A stretch of 40,162 nt of DNA from assembly GCA_946482595.1 (NCBI GenBank), contig CAMLSD010000041.1, positions 1 through 40,162 of the forward strand. Direction: 5' to 3'. This stretch comes from an uncultured Comamonadaceae bacterium (GTDB lineage Bacteria > Pseudomonadota > Gammaproteobacteria > Burkholderiales > Burkholderiaceae). The position numbers and the translations under genes were made by a program. The notes below the pieces were generated by a model. That model made no database searches and was not told the DNA's origin. It saw nothing but the letters and a program-made list of their open reading frames with translations. The number at the start of each line of letters is the position of its first letter. Position 1 is the first letter of the stretch. Shown piece after piece: positions 23,249 through 32,163 of this stretch.

Positions 23249-23917
23249 TCAGCCGTCCTCGCTGAGCTGGTAGCCCACAGCGCGCAGGGTGCGCAGGCGC
23301 ACACCGCTGCCGGCAATCTTGCGGCGCACACGGTGGGCCACCACGTCCAGGGCCTGCGCACGTGCCGGTTCGGCCAGCGCGAACACAGCGCGCAGCAGCC
23401 GGTCGCGTGCGACCACCTCCCCTGCGTTCACCATCAGCTCCGCCAGGAAGGCCTGTTCACGCGGGCTCAGCTCGAGCACTGCGTCGTCGCGATGGATCGC
23501 CCCGGAGTCGGGTTGCAGGCGCAGGCGGCCCACACACACCGGCTCAGGCCGATGCCGTGCGCAGCGGCGCGCCAGAGCACGGATGCGGGCGTCCAGCTCA
23601 TCGATGTCGAAAGGCTTGCTCAGGAAATCGTCGGCACCGGCACCGAAGGTCTGCACCCGGTCGCCAACCGACTGTCGGCCGGTGATCACCATCACCGGAA
23701 GCTCGTTGCCGGCCTGACGCAGACGCGCCAGGATGGCCAGGCCATCGAGTCCGGGTAAGCCGAGATCCAGCAGCAGCACATCGGGCCCGAAGCCCGCCAC
23801 GGCGCTGAGCACGCCCATGCCGTCCTGGCACAGGCTCACGGTGTAGCCGCGTTTTTCGAAGGTTCGCTGCAGGGCCCATGCCAGCACGCTGTCGTCCTCG
23901 GCGATCAACAATCTCAT
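23249..23917 (-). CDS. OmpR-family response regulator 2
   Basis: The 222-residue regulator has the same layout as regulator 1: receiver with Asp51, Thr79 and Lys101, and a winged helix ending RLRTLRAVGYQLSEDG. The sequences resemble each other but also match TctD, so recent duplication is not certain. It may follow the chemoreceptor gene in one transcript (107-base gap) and could serve the second kinase. The chosen ATG has no strong ribosome-binding site; a GTG at 23989 would add 24 residues. Confidence 0.88.
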   Translation of the reverse strand: MRLLIAEDDSVLAWALQRTFEKRGYTVSLCQDGMGVLSAVAGFGPDVLLLDLGLPGLDGLAILARLRQAGNELPVMVITGRQSVGDRVQTFGAGADDFLSKPFDIDELDARIRALARRCARHRPEPVCVGRLRLQPDSGAIHRDDAVLELSPREQAFLAELMVNAGEVVARDRLLRAVFALAEPARAQALDVVAHRVRRKIAGSGVRLRTLRAVGYQLSEDG

Positions 23918-24024
23918 GAGTGCATCGAGAAGCAGGCCCTGCCCTGCGGCCAGGTCGCACGCCTCCATTCCTGGGTAGCTGTGGGTCACGGATGTTCACG
24001 CAAAACCCCTGTGCACAGCCGCCC

Positions 24025-25725
24025 TCATCGACACGCGACGGCGGCCTGCATGTCGTCGAGCTGTCCTTCGCCCCGAGGCGCGATTTCGTTCGGCTGTCGC
24101 TGCGCCGTGTCGTCCTGCACGGCAGGCGCTGGGGCGTCGGCCAGGCGGAACACCGCCACCACTTCGGTCAGGGCCTGGGCCTGCATGCGCAAGGAGTCGG
24201 CCGCCGCAGCGGACTCTTCCACCAGGTCGGCGTTCTGCCGCGTGGTGCGGTCGAGCTGGCGCACCGACTGGGCGATCTCGTCGACGGCCACCGCCTGCGT
24301 GCCCACCCCGGCCCGAATCTCGCTCACCAGGCTTGAGACCTGGGCCACGCTGTCGACCACCTCGTGCATCGTGCCGCCGGCCACCTCGACCTGCCGAGTG
24401 CCCGACTTCACCTTGTCGACCGAGGCCCCGATCAACTGCTTGATCTGGCGCGCCGCGTCGGCGCTGCGCTGCGCAAGGTTGCGCACCTCGGCGGCCACCA
24501 CCGAAAAGCCCCGCCCCTGTTCGCCTGCCCGAGCAGCCTCCACGGCCGCGTTCAGGGCCAGCAGGTTGGTCTGGAAGGCCAGGCCGTCGATGACCCCGGT
24601 GATGTCGGTGATCTGGCGCGACGAGGCATCGATCTCGCCCATCGTGCGCACCACCTGTGACACGGCCTCGCCGCTGCGCGACGCCACCTCGCTGGCCTTG
24701 AGCGCCAGCTCGCTCGCATGCACCGCGGTGGCCGCGGCGCGGTTCACCATCTCGAGCAGCCGGTCGGCGGCATCGTTCGAGCCACGCAGACTGGCGGTGG
24801 CCACCTCGGTGCGGGCGGCCAGGTCATGGTTGGCCGTTGCCATGTCCTCGGCGGTATGGGTCACGGCACCGGTCGCGTCATGCACACGGGAGGCCAGACC
24901 ATGCAGCCGCTGGCGCATGGCCTCGAGCGCACGCAGCAGGTCGCCCAGTTCGTCGCCCCGCTGTGACACCACCGGGCGGGACAGGTCGCCCTCGGTGACA
25001 CGCTGCGCCACGGCCACCGCCTGGCGCACCGGCCCGACCACACCGCCGCTGATGCGCCATGCGGCCAGCACGCCGGCCAGCAGCGCCAGCACCGCCCCCG
25101 CGAGCACGACCACGGTGGTGCGTTGCGAGCGGGCCTCCAGCGCCTGGGCCGTGGCCTCGTTCAACCGCTGCTCCAGCGCCGTGAACTCGCGGATGCGTGC
25201 GCCCCAGTCGTCCTGCAACTGGCTCCAGCGGGCCATCTCGGTGCGCAGTTGCAGCCGGATCACAAAAGCCACCTGGGCCGGCGTGCCGCCCTTCTCGCGG
25301 ATCTCGCGTTCGGCCTGCACCACGATCGCCCGGCCCGCCGTGGCCGCCTCGGCCACCGCCTGCAGCCGCGCGCGCTCCTCGGGCAGTGCCCCGCCGGCCT
25401 CGTCGAAGCTGCGCTCCAGCGCCTGCAGGGCACGGTCGTAGCGCTGCAGCGCGGCCGTCATGCGCCGGTACTCGTGGTCTTCCTCGGCGCCGTCTTCGGT
25501 GATGGCCAGGTTGCGCATGCCGATCACTGCATCGTTCAGCGCCGTCTCCATCGCATGCGCATGCTGCGATTTCAGCGCGTTGACGCGGGCGATGGTGCGT
25601 GCCCCATCGGCCAGTTCGGCAATGCTCAGCAACGACACCACCGACAACCCCGCCAGCAGCGCCAGCACGATGCCGAAACCGCATGCCAGGCGCGCCGGCA
25701 GCCTCATGTCACGAACGAGTCTCAT
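24025..25725 (-). CDS. Methyl-accepting chemotaxis protein
   Basis: The 566-residue chemoreceptor has a first helix at about 10-38, a four-helix-bundle periplasmic domain (about 40-215) and a second helix at about 218-240 (TVVVLAGAVLALLAGVLAAW). A HAMP domain follows, then a cytoplasmic coiled coil with the conserved tip IDGLAFQTNLLALNAAVEAA and ARAGEQGRGFSVVA. It signals to CheA/CheW, none of which is in the window. There is no C-terminal NWETF-type CheR tether. GGAG lies 5 bases before the ATG. It diverges from kinase 2. Confidence 0.92.
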   Translation of the reverse strand: MRLVRDMRLPARLACGFGIVLALLAGLSVVSLLSIAELADGARTIARVNALKSQHAHAMETALNDAVIGMRNLAITEDGAEEDHEYRRMTAALQRYDRALQALERSFDEAGGALPEERARLQAVAEAATAGRAIVVQAEREIREKGGTPAQVAFVIRLQLRTEMARWSQLQDDWGARIREFTALEQRLNEATAQALEARSQRTTVVVLAGAVLALLAGVLAAWRISGGVVGPVRQAVAVAQRVTEGDLSRPVVSQRGDELGDLLRALEAMRQRLHGLASRVHDATGAVTHTAEDMATANHDLAARTEVATASLRGSNDAADRLLEMVNRAAATAVHASELALKASEVASRSGEAVSQVVRTMGEIDASSRQITDITGVIDGLAFQTNLLALNAAVEAARAGEQGRGFSVVAAEVRNLAQRSADAARQIKQLIGASVDKVKSGTRQVEVAGGTMHEVVDSVAQVSSLVSEIRAGVGTQAVAVDEIAQSVRQLDRTTRQNADLVEESAAAADSLRMQAQALTEVVAVFRLADAPAPAVQDDTAQRQPNEIAPRGEGQLDDMQAAVACR

Positions 25726-25857
25726 GGTGTCTCCAGTGCGGTGTTCGCTCCGGCCTTGCCTGCCGGTGCACGATGCACCCTCCTTCGGACGCCTGCCCCG
25801 AGGCTTGACGTGATTCGCACGGCGAGCGTGACCCAGTCCGCGCAGATCACCTGCATT

Positions 25858-25900
25858 TGAAATCGACTGAAATCCTCGCGACAGCCAACTGAAACCCACG
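25858..25900. promoter_or_regulatory. Phased repeats in the chemoreceptor/kinase-2 gap
   Basis: TGAAAT (25858), TGAAAT (25868), CGACAGC (25879) and TGAAAC (25890) follow each other at 10, 11 and 11 bases, all on one helix face. The third unit reads CGACAGCCAA, identical to 20472-20481 before the Bug gene. The array lies about 133 bases upstream of the chemoreceptor start. Confidence 0.5.
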
Positions 25901-25919
25901 CCACGGCCTGCTGGTCGCG

Positions 25920-25987
25920 CGTGTGGCCCGTGTGGAGATCGTGACGCGGGTCAACCCTGATTCGTCTGGAAATCCACACGCCACACG
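25920..25987. repeat. 15-bp inverted repeat between chemoreceptor and kinase 2
   Basis: The left arm CGTGTGG-cc-CGTGTGGA (25920-25936) is complementary to the right arm TCCACACGCCACACG (25973-25987) apart from a 2-base bulge. The arms are 36 bases apart, so the site has four CGTGTGG motifs. The rest of the 402-base gap (25726-26127) shows no convincing gene on either strand. Confidence 0.75.
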
Positions 25988-26127
25988 ACAGGACTGGCAC
26001 GCGCGGCACGAGTGGCTGACCGGCAGTTCACCGGCCGCGGCCGCATGGCACGACATGTGCATGCCGATTGGCAGCGCCCGGTCACAAGAGCCGACCGCTC
26101 GCTTGAGCGCGTGCCAGGAGACACATC

Positions 26128-26937
26128 ATGCAAGCAGTACTCGTCGATGCCCCCCGCCTCAACGACCATCTCAGGGCAGCCGATCATCCCGTCGCCAAAG
26201 CGGACAACGGCATGGACACCGACGGCGCGATGCGGGCCCGACTGGATCGACTGGAGTCGACCATCGCCGCGCTCGAGAGCTTCAACGCCAGCGTGTCGCA
26301 TGACCTGCGCGGCCCGCTGGGCAGCATCCAGTCGCTCGCGCTGATCGCCGGCGAGGCGCTCGACGGCAACGACCCGTCGCTGGCCCGCCAGATGATCGAG
26401 CTGATTGCCGGTCAGGCCAGTCGCTGCACGCAGCTCGTGAGCACGCTGATGACGCTGGCGCGCACCGAGGGTGCGAACCTGAACCGCGGCTGGACCGACC
26501 TCGACACGCTGGCCTGCGACGTCGTCGCCCAGCTCTGCCTGGACTGCCCGCAGGCGCATGCGGTGCACTTCGAACTGCACGGCCTGCCGCATGCCTGGGC
26601 CGATGCGAGCCTGCTGCGCCCGGCGCTGCTGAACCTGGTGGCCAATGCAGTGAAGTTCACACGCGAACGCCACCCGCCCCGCATCACGATCAGCGGCATC
26701 CGCCAGGGCGCCCAGACCGTCGTGCAGGTCAGGGACAACGGTGTGGGATTCGACCCCCAGACCGCGCATCGACTGTTCCAGCCCTTCGTGCGCCTGCATG
26801 CGCGCCACTTTGAAGGCCATGGTGTGGGCTTGAGCATCGCGCGCGCTGCCGTCGAACGCCACGGCGGACGCATCTGGGCCACCGCCAGCGAAGGCGTTGG
26901 CGCCTGCTTCAGCTTCAGCCTGCCCGATCCGGCCTGA
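26128..26937 (+). CDS. Soluble histidine kinase 2, paralogue of kinase 1
   Basis: The 269-residue kinase lacks membrane segments and any recognisable input domain. HisKA has phospho-His58 in FNASVSHDLRGPLGS; the ATPase domain has LLNLVANAVKFTR, RDNGVGFDP, GHGVGLSIA and ends FSFSLPDPA. By eye, more than half of the aligned residues equal those of kinase 1, including whole segments such as PFVRLHAR and ERHGGRIWA. No regulator gene follows directly; the nearest are regulators 1 and 2. AGGAG lies 7 bases before the ATG. Confidence 0.88.
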   Translation: MQAVLVDAPRLNDHLRAADHPVAKADNGMDTDGAMRARLDRLESTIAALESFNASVSHDLRGPLGSIQSLALIAGEALDGNDPSLARQMIELIAGQASRCTQLVSTLMTLARTEGANLNRGWTDLDTLACDVVAQLCLDCPQAHAVHFELHGLPHAWADASLLRPALLNLVANAVKFTRERHPPRITISGIRQGAQTVVQVRDNGVGFDPQTAHRLFQPFVRLHARHFEGHGVGLSIARAAVERHGGRIWATASEGVGACFSFSLPDPA

Positions 26938-27010
26938 ACGACCGGCGCCGCCGCGCCGCCGGGCTTGCGGCACACTGGGAGGCGTCCATCCGCGCCCACA
27001 GGATCTGCCC

Positions 27011-28060
27011 ATGTTCAAACCCTTGCCAGATGCCCCGCTGGACATCGTCGGCGACATCCACGGTGAATGCGACGCACTGCGGGCCCTGCTGGGCCACCTG
27101 GGCTACGACGAGCAGGGCCGGCACCCCCGCGGGCGCCGGCTGGTGTTTGTGGGTGACCTGTGCGACCGGGGCCCGGATTCGCCAGGCGTGCTGCGCCTGG
27201 TGCGCCCGATGCTGGCGTCCGGCCTGGCCGATGCGGTGCTCGGCAATCACGAGTTGAACCTGCTGCGCGGCCAGCGCAAGGACGGCAACGACTGGTTCTG
27301 GGACGAAGCCTCGACCCATGACGCCAAGTTCGAGCCCTTCACCCGGATGCCCGCCGAGGACCGCGCCGACACGCTGGATTTCCTGGCCACGCTGCCGCTG
27401 GCGCTGCAGCGCGACGACCTGCGCATCGTGCATGCCGCGTGGCATGAGGAGTCGATACTGCGCCTTCAGGCCGTGGCGGACGACCGCCCCGCGATCCTGC
27501 ACTTCGAGCACTGGGAACACGCCACGCGCGAACGGCTGGCCGGCCCGGGGCTGGACACACAGCGCGCGGCCGAAAAGCTGCGCTGGTCCCATGCGCTCAA
27601 GGACGCGGCCCAGGCCGTGCCGCTGCTGCCAGCCACTGGCCAGTGCGACGAACTCAAGCAGATGGGCAATCCGGTGCGGGTGCTGACGTCAGGCGTGGAG
27701 CGCCTGGCCACGGCCTCGTTCTACAGCAGCGGCCAGTGGCGTTTTGTCGAGCGGGTGCGCTGGTGGGACCACTACACTGACCCGGTGCCGGTGGTCGTGG
27801 GGCACTACTGGCGCCGTTGGGTGCCGGCCGACCCCGCCGGACTGGGCAAGGGCGGGCCCGACCTGTTCGCCGGTATCGACCCGCTGGCCTGGCACGGCGC
27901 TCGCGGCAATGTGTATTGCGTGGACTTTTCGGCTGGGGGCCGCTTCCATGAGCGCGCCCAGGGGCTGCCCGTGGGCGCCACGACCCGGCTGGCCGCGCTG
28001 CAGTGGCCCGAGCGCACCGTGACGCTCGACACCGGCGAGCGCTGGCCGACCCGGGCCTGA
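27011..28060 (+). CDS. PPP-type metallophosphatase
   Basis: The 349-residue protein has the metal-binding motifs of the phosphoprotein-phosphatase/ApaH/PrpE superfamily: GDIHGE (Asp15, His17), GDLCDRGP and GNHE, with later histidines in VHAAWH and VGHYW. Substrates of this subgroup range from phosphoproteins to diadenosine polyphosphates, and the sequence does not tell which. It is larger than ApaH and PrpE. AGGA lies about 7 bases before the ATG. It precedes the YhaO/YhaN-like pair by 62 bases on the same strand, so a joint transcript is possible. Confidence 0.82.
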   Translation: MFKPLPDAPLDIVGDIHGECDALRALLGHLGYDEQGRHPRGRRLVFVGDLCDRGPDSPGVLRLVRPMLASGLADAVLGNHELNLLRGQRKDGNDWFWDEASTHDAKFEPFTRMPAEDRADTLDFLATLPLALQRDDLRIVHAAWHEESILRLQAVADDRPAILHFEHWEHATRERLAGPGLDTQRAAEKLRWSHALKDAAQAVPLLPATGQCDELKQMGNPVRVLTSGVERLATASFYSSGQWRFVERVRWWDHYTDPVPVVVGHYWRRWVPADPAGLGKGGPDLFAGIDPLAWHGARGNVYCVDFSAGGRFHERAQGLPVGATTRLAALQWPERTVTLDTGERWPTRA

Positions 28061-28122
28061 ACCCGCCCCGACTGCCCCTATGATCCGCGCACACTCGCAC
28101 GGCCCCCACCCTCACGCACCGC

Positions 28123-29262
28123 ATGCCCCGTTTCCTGCACACCGCCGACTGGCAGATCGGCCGCCAGTTCACAAGCTTCGACCCTGAGGTCGCCCCGCTG
28201 CTGGCCGAGGCCCGGCTGGGCGCCGTGGAGCGCATCGCGCAGCTGGCCGCCGACCATGCAGTCGATGCCGTGCTGGTGGCCGGTGACGTGTTCGATGCCC
28301 AGACCGTCTCGGACCGCACGCTGCGCCGGCTGTTCAATGCCCTGGCTGCCTACGACGGCCCCTGGCTGATGATTCCCGGCAACCACGACGCTGCCTTGGC
28401 CGAAAGCGTCTGGACACGGGCCCGCCGCCTGCAGGCCGTGCCGGCCAACGTGCACCTGTTGCTGGAGCCCGAGGTGCACCTGGAGCTCGAGCGGGGTTTT
28501 GCGGTGCTGCCCGCCCCGCTCACCCAGCGCCACACCTACGGTGACCTCACCGAATGGTTCGACTCAGCCGCCACCCCCGACGGACTGCTGCGCATCGGCC
28601 TGGCCCACGGCAGCGTGCAGGGCCTGCTGGCCGAGGGCATAGACTCGCCCAATCCGATTGCCCTCGACCGATGCACCCGCGCCCGGCTCGACTACCTTGC
28701 GCTGGGCGACTGGCACGGTCTGCGCCAGATCGAAGCGCGCATGGCCTACAGCGGCACGCCCGAACCCGACCGCTTCAGGAACAACGACGCCGGGCGTGCC
28801 TTGCTCGTCGACGTGCCGGGCGTGGGCGCCGAGCCGGTCCTCACCCCGCTGACCACGGGCCGGTTCCGCTGGCAGTCGCTCGCGGCCCGGCTCCAGGTGG
28901 GCAGCGACGTTGATGAACTGATCGGCCAGCTGGCCAGCCTGGGCGCCGATGACGTGGTGGACCTGCAGGTGAGCGGCCAGACCGACCTGGCCGACCGGCA
29001 GCGGCTGGTGCAGGCACTCGGGCTGACCGAGGCCCGCGTGCGGCATCTGCAGACCGACCTGGCCGAGCTGCACCTGCGGCCGACCGCAGAGGACGTGGCA
29101 CGACTGCAGGTCGATGGCTACCTGGGCGAAGTGATCGCCGAGCTGGGTGAACTGGCCGGGTCCGACCACCAACCGGCCGCCGAGCGCGAACGGGCCAGCG
29201 ATGCCCTGGCCCTGCTTGCGGCCGAGCTGATGCGGCGCACGCCCGACGGAGCCTCGGCATGA
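28123..29262 (+). CDS. YhaO/SbcD-like metallophosphoesterase
   Basis: The 379-residue protein has the Mre11/SbcD order of motifs: TADWQIG (8-14), GDVFD with Asp55, GNHD (86-89), His162 in AHGSV and GDWHG (195-199). It differs from SbcD in two metal positions, with Gln11 where D-x-H has histidine and Asp196 where GHxH starts. A C-terminal region of about 150 residues should contact the ATPase. It is expected to be a DNA nuclease or end-processing factor, but activity is inferred. Its stop overlaps the ATPase start by 4 bases. No clear ribosome-binding site precedes the ATG. Confidence 0.82.
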   Translation: MPRFLHTADWQIGRQFTSFDPEVAPLLAEARLGAVERIAQLAADHAVDAVLVAGDVFDAQTVSDRTLRRLFNALAAYDGPWLMIPGNHDAALAESVWTRARRLQAVPANVHLLLEPEVHLELERGFAVLPAPLTQRHTYGDLTEWFDSAATPDGLLRIGLAHGSVQGLLAEGIDSPNPIALDRCTRARLDYLALGDWHGLRQIEARMAYSGTPEPDRFRNNDAGRALLVDVPGVGAEPVLTPLTTGRFRWQSLAARLQVGSDVDELIGQLASLGADDVVDLQVSGQTDLADRQRLVQALGLTEARVRHLQTDLAELHLRPTAEDVARLQVDGYLGEVIAELGELAGSDHQPAAERERASDALALLAAELMRRTPDGASA

Positions 29263-31970
29263 CGATGCAGATCACCCGGCTGCGGGTGGAGCAGCTCCGC
29301 CAGTTTCGCCAGCCCTTCGAGCTGACCGGCTTCGAGCCCGGGCTCAACCTGTTCTGCGGGCCCAACGAGGCCGGCAAGAGCACGCTGGTGCGCGCGATCC
29401 GTGCGGCGTTTTTCGAGCGGCACCGCTCCACCGCAGTCGACGACTTGCGGCCCTGGGGCGACAGCGCCGCGGCACCGACGATCGAACTCGACTTTCTGCT
29501 GGCCGGGCAGCCCATGCACCTGGTCAAGAGTTTCCTCGGGCGCAAACGCTGCAGCCTGCGGACCCACGGCCGCACATACGAAGGGGTGGAAGCCGAAGAC
29601 CACCTGGCCAGCCTGTTCGGCTTTGCGTTTGCCGCCAAGGGCGCCAGCCGCCCCGAGCACTGGGGCATCCCCGGCCTGCTGTGGGTCGACCAGGGCACCG
29701 GCCAGGACCTGGACGTCAGCCATGCCCAGGACCATCTGCACGACGCCCTGGCCAGTCAGGCGGCCCCTGATGGCAGCGCGACGGCACCCGCCACGCTGGA
29801 GCGTGCAACCGCCGGCCTGGCCGCCACCGGCGGCGACGATCTGCTCGAACGCCTGCGCGCTCAGCGTGCCGAGCTGCTGACCGCCACCGGCAAACCCCGA
29901 GCCGCGCTGGCCGAGGCCATCGACCGTGCCGCGAACCTGGCCGCCGACCATCAGGCCCTGCTCGCGCGTGTGGCCGCCTACCGCGAGCAGGTCGACCAGC
30001 TGGCCACACTGCGTGCCCAGCACGACACCGACGAGACGCGCCGGCCCTGGGAGCCGCTGCAGGCAGCGCTTGCGCAGGCTCGTGCACAAGAGCAGGCGCT
30101 GCAGAGCACCCAGCAGCAACTGGCCGGCGACACCGCCCGACTGGCCCAGCTGACGCAGACCCGCGAGCTGCTGACCCGCCAGCTCAACGACCTGGCCGAA
30201 CAGCAGGCCGTCGTGCGGGCCCGCGAGCAGGCCCTGGCGGCGGCGGTGTCCCAGTGCGACACGGCGCGTGCCGCCGTGCACTCGGCCCGCCAGCAGGCCG
30301 AAGCCGCGCAGGCGCAGGCGCTGCAGGCACGCGACGCCCTGCGCCGCGCCCGTGAGGCCCGTTCACGGCACGACTTGCGCGAGCAACTGGCCCAGGCCGA
30401 AGACAGCACTCGGCAGGCGGCCGAGGCACTGGCCCGGGCAGACGCCGATCACGCGCGGCTGAACGCGCTGCAGGCCCAGGCAGCCGCCGTGCGCATCGAC
30501 CCGCGCGCGGTGACCCGGGTGGTGCAGCTGCAGCGTACCGAACGTGAGCTCGAACTCCAGCGCCAGGCCGTGGCCACCCGCCTGGGCTACCGGCTGTTGC
30601 CGGGGCAGTCCTTGACCCTGTCCGGCGCCGACGGCCCGCAGCAGTTGCAGGCCAAGGGTGAACGGCTGATCGACACCGCCGTCACGCTGACGCTGCCCGG
30701 AGTGGGCGACCTCACCATCACCCCGGGCGGACAGGACCTGGCCGAACTGGCACGCCGCCACCGCGATGCACAAGCCGAACTGCAGCAGGCCCTGCAGGCG
30801 CTCGGCGTGGCCGATCCGGCCCAGGCCGAGGCCCGCGCGGCCGCGCAGAACGAGCTGAACGCACGCATCGCGATGGCCGAACAGGCCCTGGCCATCGTGG
30901 CGCCCAAGGGCCTCGATGCGCTGCGACTGCAGCACACCCAGGCAGGTGCCCGCCAGCGCTCGATCCAGCAGGCGCTCGACCAGTTGCCCCCCGAGGCCGA
31001 ATCCCCGGCCACGGCCACCCGCACCGCCCTGCCCGATCCGGCCCAGGCCGAAGCCGCCCAGCACTCGGCCGACACCCTGGCCCAGGCCGCCGCGACCGCG
31101 CTGGCCGGCGCCGAGCGCCAGCTTGCCGCGGCCCAGGGTCGCCACGACGACGCGCGACGCGAATACGACGCGGCCCTGTCCCGCCTGAACGACCCCGAAC
31201 GCCAGGCCCGTCAGACCGAAGCCCAGCAGCAGTTGCTGGCCCTGCAGGCCGAACAGGACGCGCTGGCGGCGCGCATCGAGCAGGCACGCGCGCGGCTGCA
31301 CGAAGCGCGCCCGGAAATCGTCGCCCAGGACATCGTGCGGCTGCAGCGCAGCATCGAGCAGCTCGAAGCCGCGCACCGCCAGCGCCGCGAGCGCCTGCTG
31401 CTGCTGCAGCAGGCACTGCAGCAGGAAGGCGCCCACGGCCTGGAGGAGCAACTGGCCACGCTGGAGGGTGAACTTGCCCGCGCCCGGCGGCGCGAGCAGG
31501 AGCTGCAGCGCCGCGCCGCGGCGCTCGACCTGCTGTGCAGCCGGCTGGACGCCGGTCGCCAGGCCGTCATGGCCCGGCTGCAGCGCCCGCTGCGCCAGCG
31601 TCTGCAGCACTATCTGGAGCTGCTGTTTCCCGGCGCGCAGCTGGAGGTGACGGCCTCGCTGGCACCGGCCACGCTGTCCCGTCCGGGCGGGGCCGGTGCT
31701 CAGCAGACCGCCACGGTCGAGGCCCTGAGCTTCGGCGCACGCGAGCAGTTGGGGCTCATCAGCCGGCTGGCCTATGCCGACCTGCTGCGCGAGGCCGGCC
31801 GCCCCACCCTGCTGATCCTGGATGACGCACTGGTGCACAGCGACGACAAGCGCCTGGCACAGATGAAGCGGGTGCTGTTCGATGCATCGCAGCGTCATCA
31901 GGTGCTGCTGTTCACCTGCCACCCGGAGCGCTGGCAGGACCTGGGCGTGGCGCCGCGCTCCATCGTGTGA
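29259..31970 (+). CDS. YhaN/SbcC-like coiled-coil ATPase
   Basis: The 903-residue ATPase has Walker A GPNEAGKST (34-42), long Ala/Gln/Glu-rich coiled coils (about 200-760) and a C-terminal lobe with signature LSFGAREQL, Walker B PTLLILDDALVHSDD and FTCHPERW. This is the SMC/Rad50 head-and-coil plan. I see no CxxC zinc hook in the coil, so it is closer to YhaN than to SbcC or Rad50. With the partner gene it should form a nuclease-ATPase complex acting on DNA ends or structures; whether it repairs or defends is open. The two genes overlap as ATGA. Confidence 0.87.
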   Translation: MTMQITRLRVEQLRQFRQPFELTGFEPGLNLFCGPNEAGKSTLVRAIRAAFFERHRSTAVDDLRPWGDSAAAPTIELDFLLAGQPMHLVKSFLGRKRCSLRTHGRTYEGVEAEDHLASLFGFAFAAKGASRPEHWGIPGLLWVDQGTGQDLDVSHAQDHLHDALASQAAPDGSATAPATLERATAGLAATGGDDLLERLRAQRAELLTATGKPRAALAEAIDRAANLAADHQALLARVAAYREQVDQLATLRAQHDTDETRRPWEPLQAALAQARAQEQALQSTQQQLAGDTARLAQLTQTRELLTRQLNDLAEQQAVVRAREQALAAAVSQCDTARAAVHSARQQAEAAQAQALQARDALRRAREARSRHDLREQLAQAEDSTRQAAEALARADADHARLNALQAQAAAVRIDPRAVTRVVQLQRTERELELQRQAVATRLGYRLLPGQSLTLSGADGPQQLQAKGERLIDTAVTLTLPGVGDLTITPGGQDLAELARRHRDAQAELQQALQALGVADPAQAEARAAAQNELNARIAMAEQALAIVAPKGLDALRLQHTQAGARQRSIQQALDQLPPEAESPATATRTALPDPAQAEAAQHSADTLAQAAATALAGAERQLAAAQGRHDDARREYDAALSRLNDPERQARQTEAQQQLLALQAEQDALAARIEQARARLHEARPEIVAQDIVRLQRSIEQLEAAHRQRRERLLLLQQALQQEGAHGLEEQLATLEGELARARRREQELQRRAAALDLLCSRLDAGRQAVMARLQRPLRQRLQHYLELLFPGAQLEVTASLAPATLSRPGGAGAQQTATVEALSFGAREQLGLISRLAYADLLREAGRPTLLILDDALVHSDDKRLAQMKRVLFDASQRHQVLLFTCHPERWQDLGVAPRSIV

Positions 31971-31979
31971 CACCCCCCC

Positions 31980-32005
31980 CGGGCCGCCCGGGCGAGGGCG
32001 GCCCG
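31980..32005. other. GC hairpin after the YhaN-like gene
   Basis: CGGGCCGCC and GGCGGCCCG form a 9-bp stem with an 8-base loop between the convergent YhaN-like gene and the minus-strand run. No T-run follows. It may act as a bidirectional barrier. Confidence 0.4.
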
Positions 32006-32031
32006 CGGGCAGCGGCACGCCCGCATGCGGC

Positions 32032-32163
32032 TCAGCCAGCGCCGCCGCACAGGGCCAGCAACCACCCCACATCCGCCTGCAGCGCGGGCCCCGCATACCA
32101 CCGCAGCACGCCCCCGGCAAGTGCGGCACTGCCGGCCCCGGCCAGCCAGCGCAGCGCCCTCAT
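32032..32163 (-). CDS. Possible 43-residue hydrophobic protein coupled to the MFS gene
   Basis: An open frame of 43 codons begins with an ATG that overlaps the stop of the MFS gene as ATGA, the same coupling used by true operon pairs in this window. The product starts MRALRWLAGAGSAALAGG and ends VGWLLALCGGAG: a basic start followed by two short hydrophobic stretches. I recognise no family. It could be a real small membrane-associated protein or chance in GC-rich DNA. Confidence 0.35.
   Translation of the reverse strand: MRALRWLAGAGSAALAGGVLRWYAGPALQADVGWLLALCGGAG

Noticed and set aside
26938..26962. GC-rich inverted repeat after kinase 2, considered as a terminator
   Set aside because: The pairing is short and degenerate among GCC runs and lacks a T-run.
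27011..31970. Calling the phosphatase and YhaO/YhaN-like genes a known anti-phage system
   Set aside because: No named defence family can be assigned from sequence alone, and no other defence gene is near.
30363..32129. A 588-codon minus-strand frame opposite the YhaN-like gene
   Set aside because: The repetitive Gly/Leu/Gln composition mirrors the Ala/Gln-rich coiled coil on the other strand.
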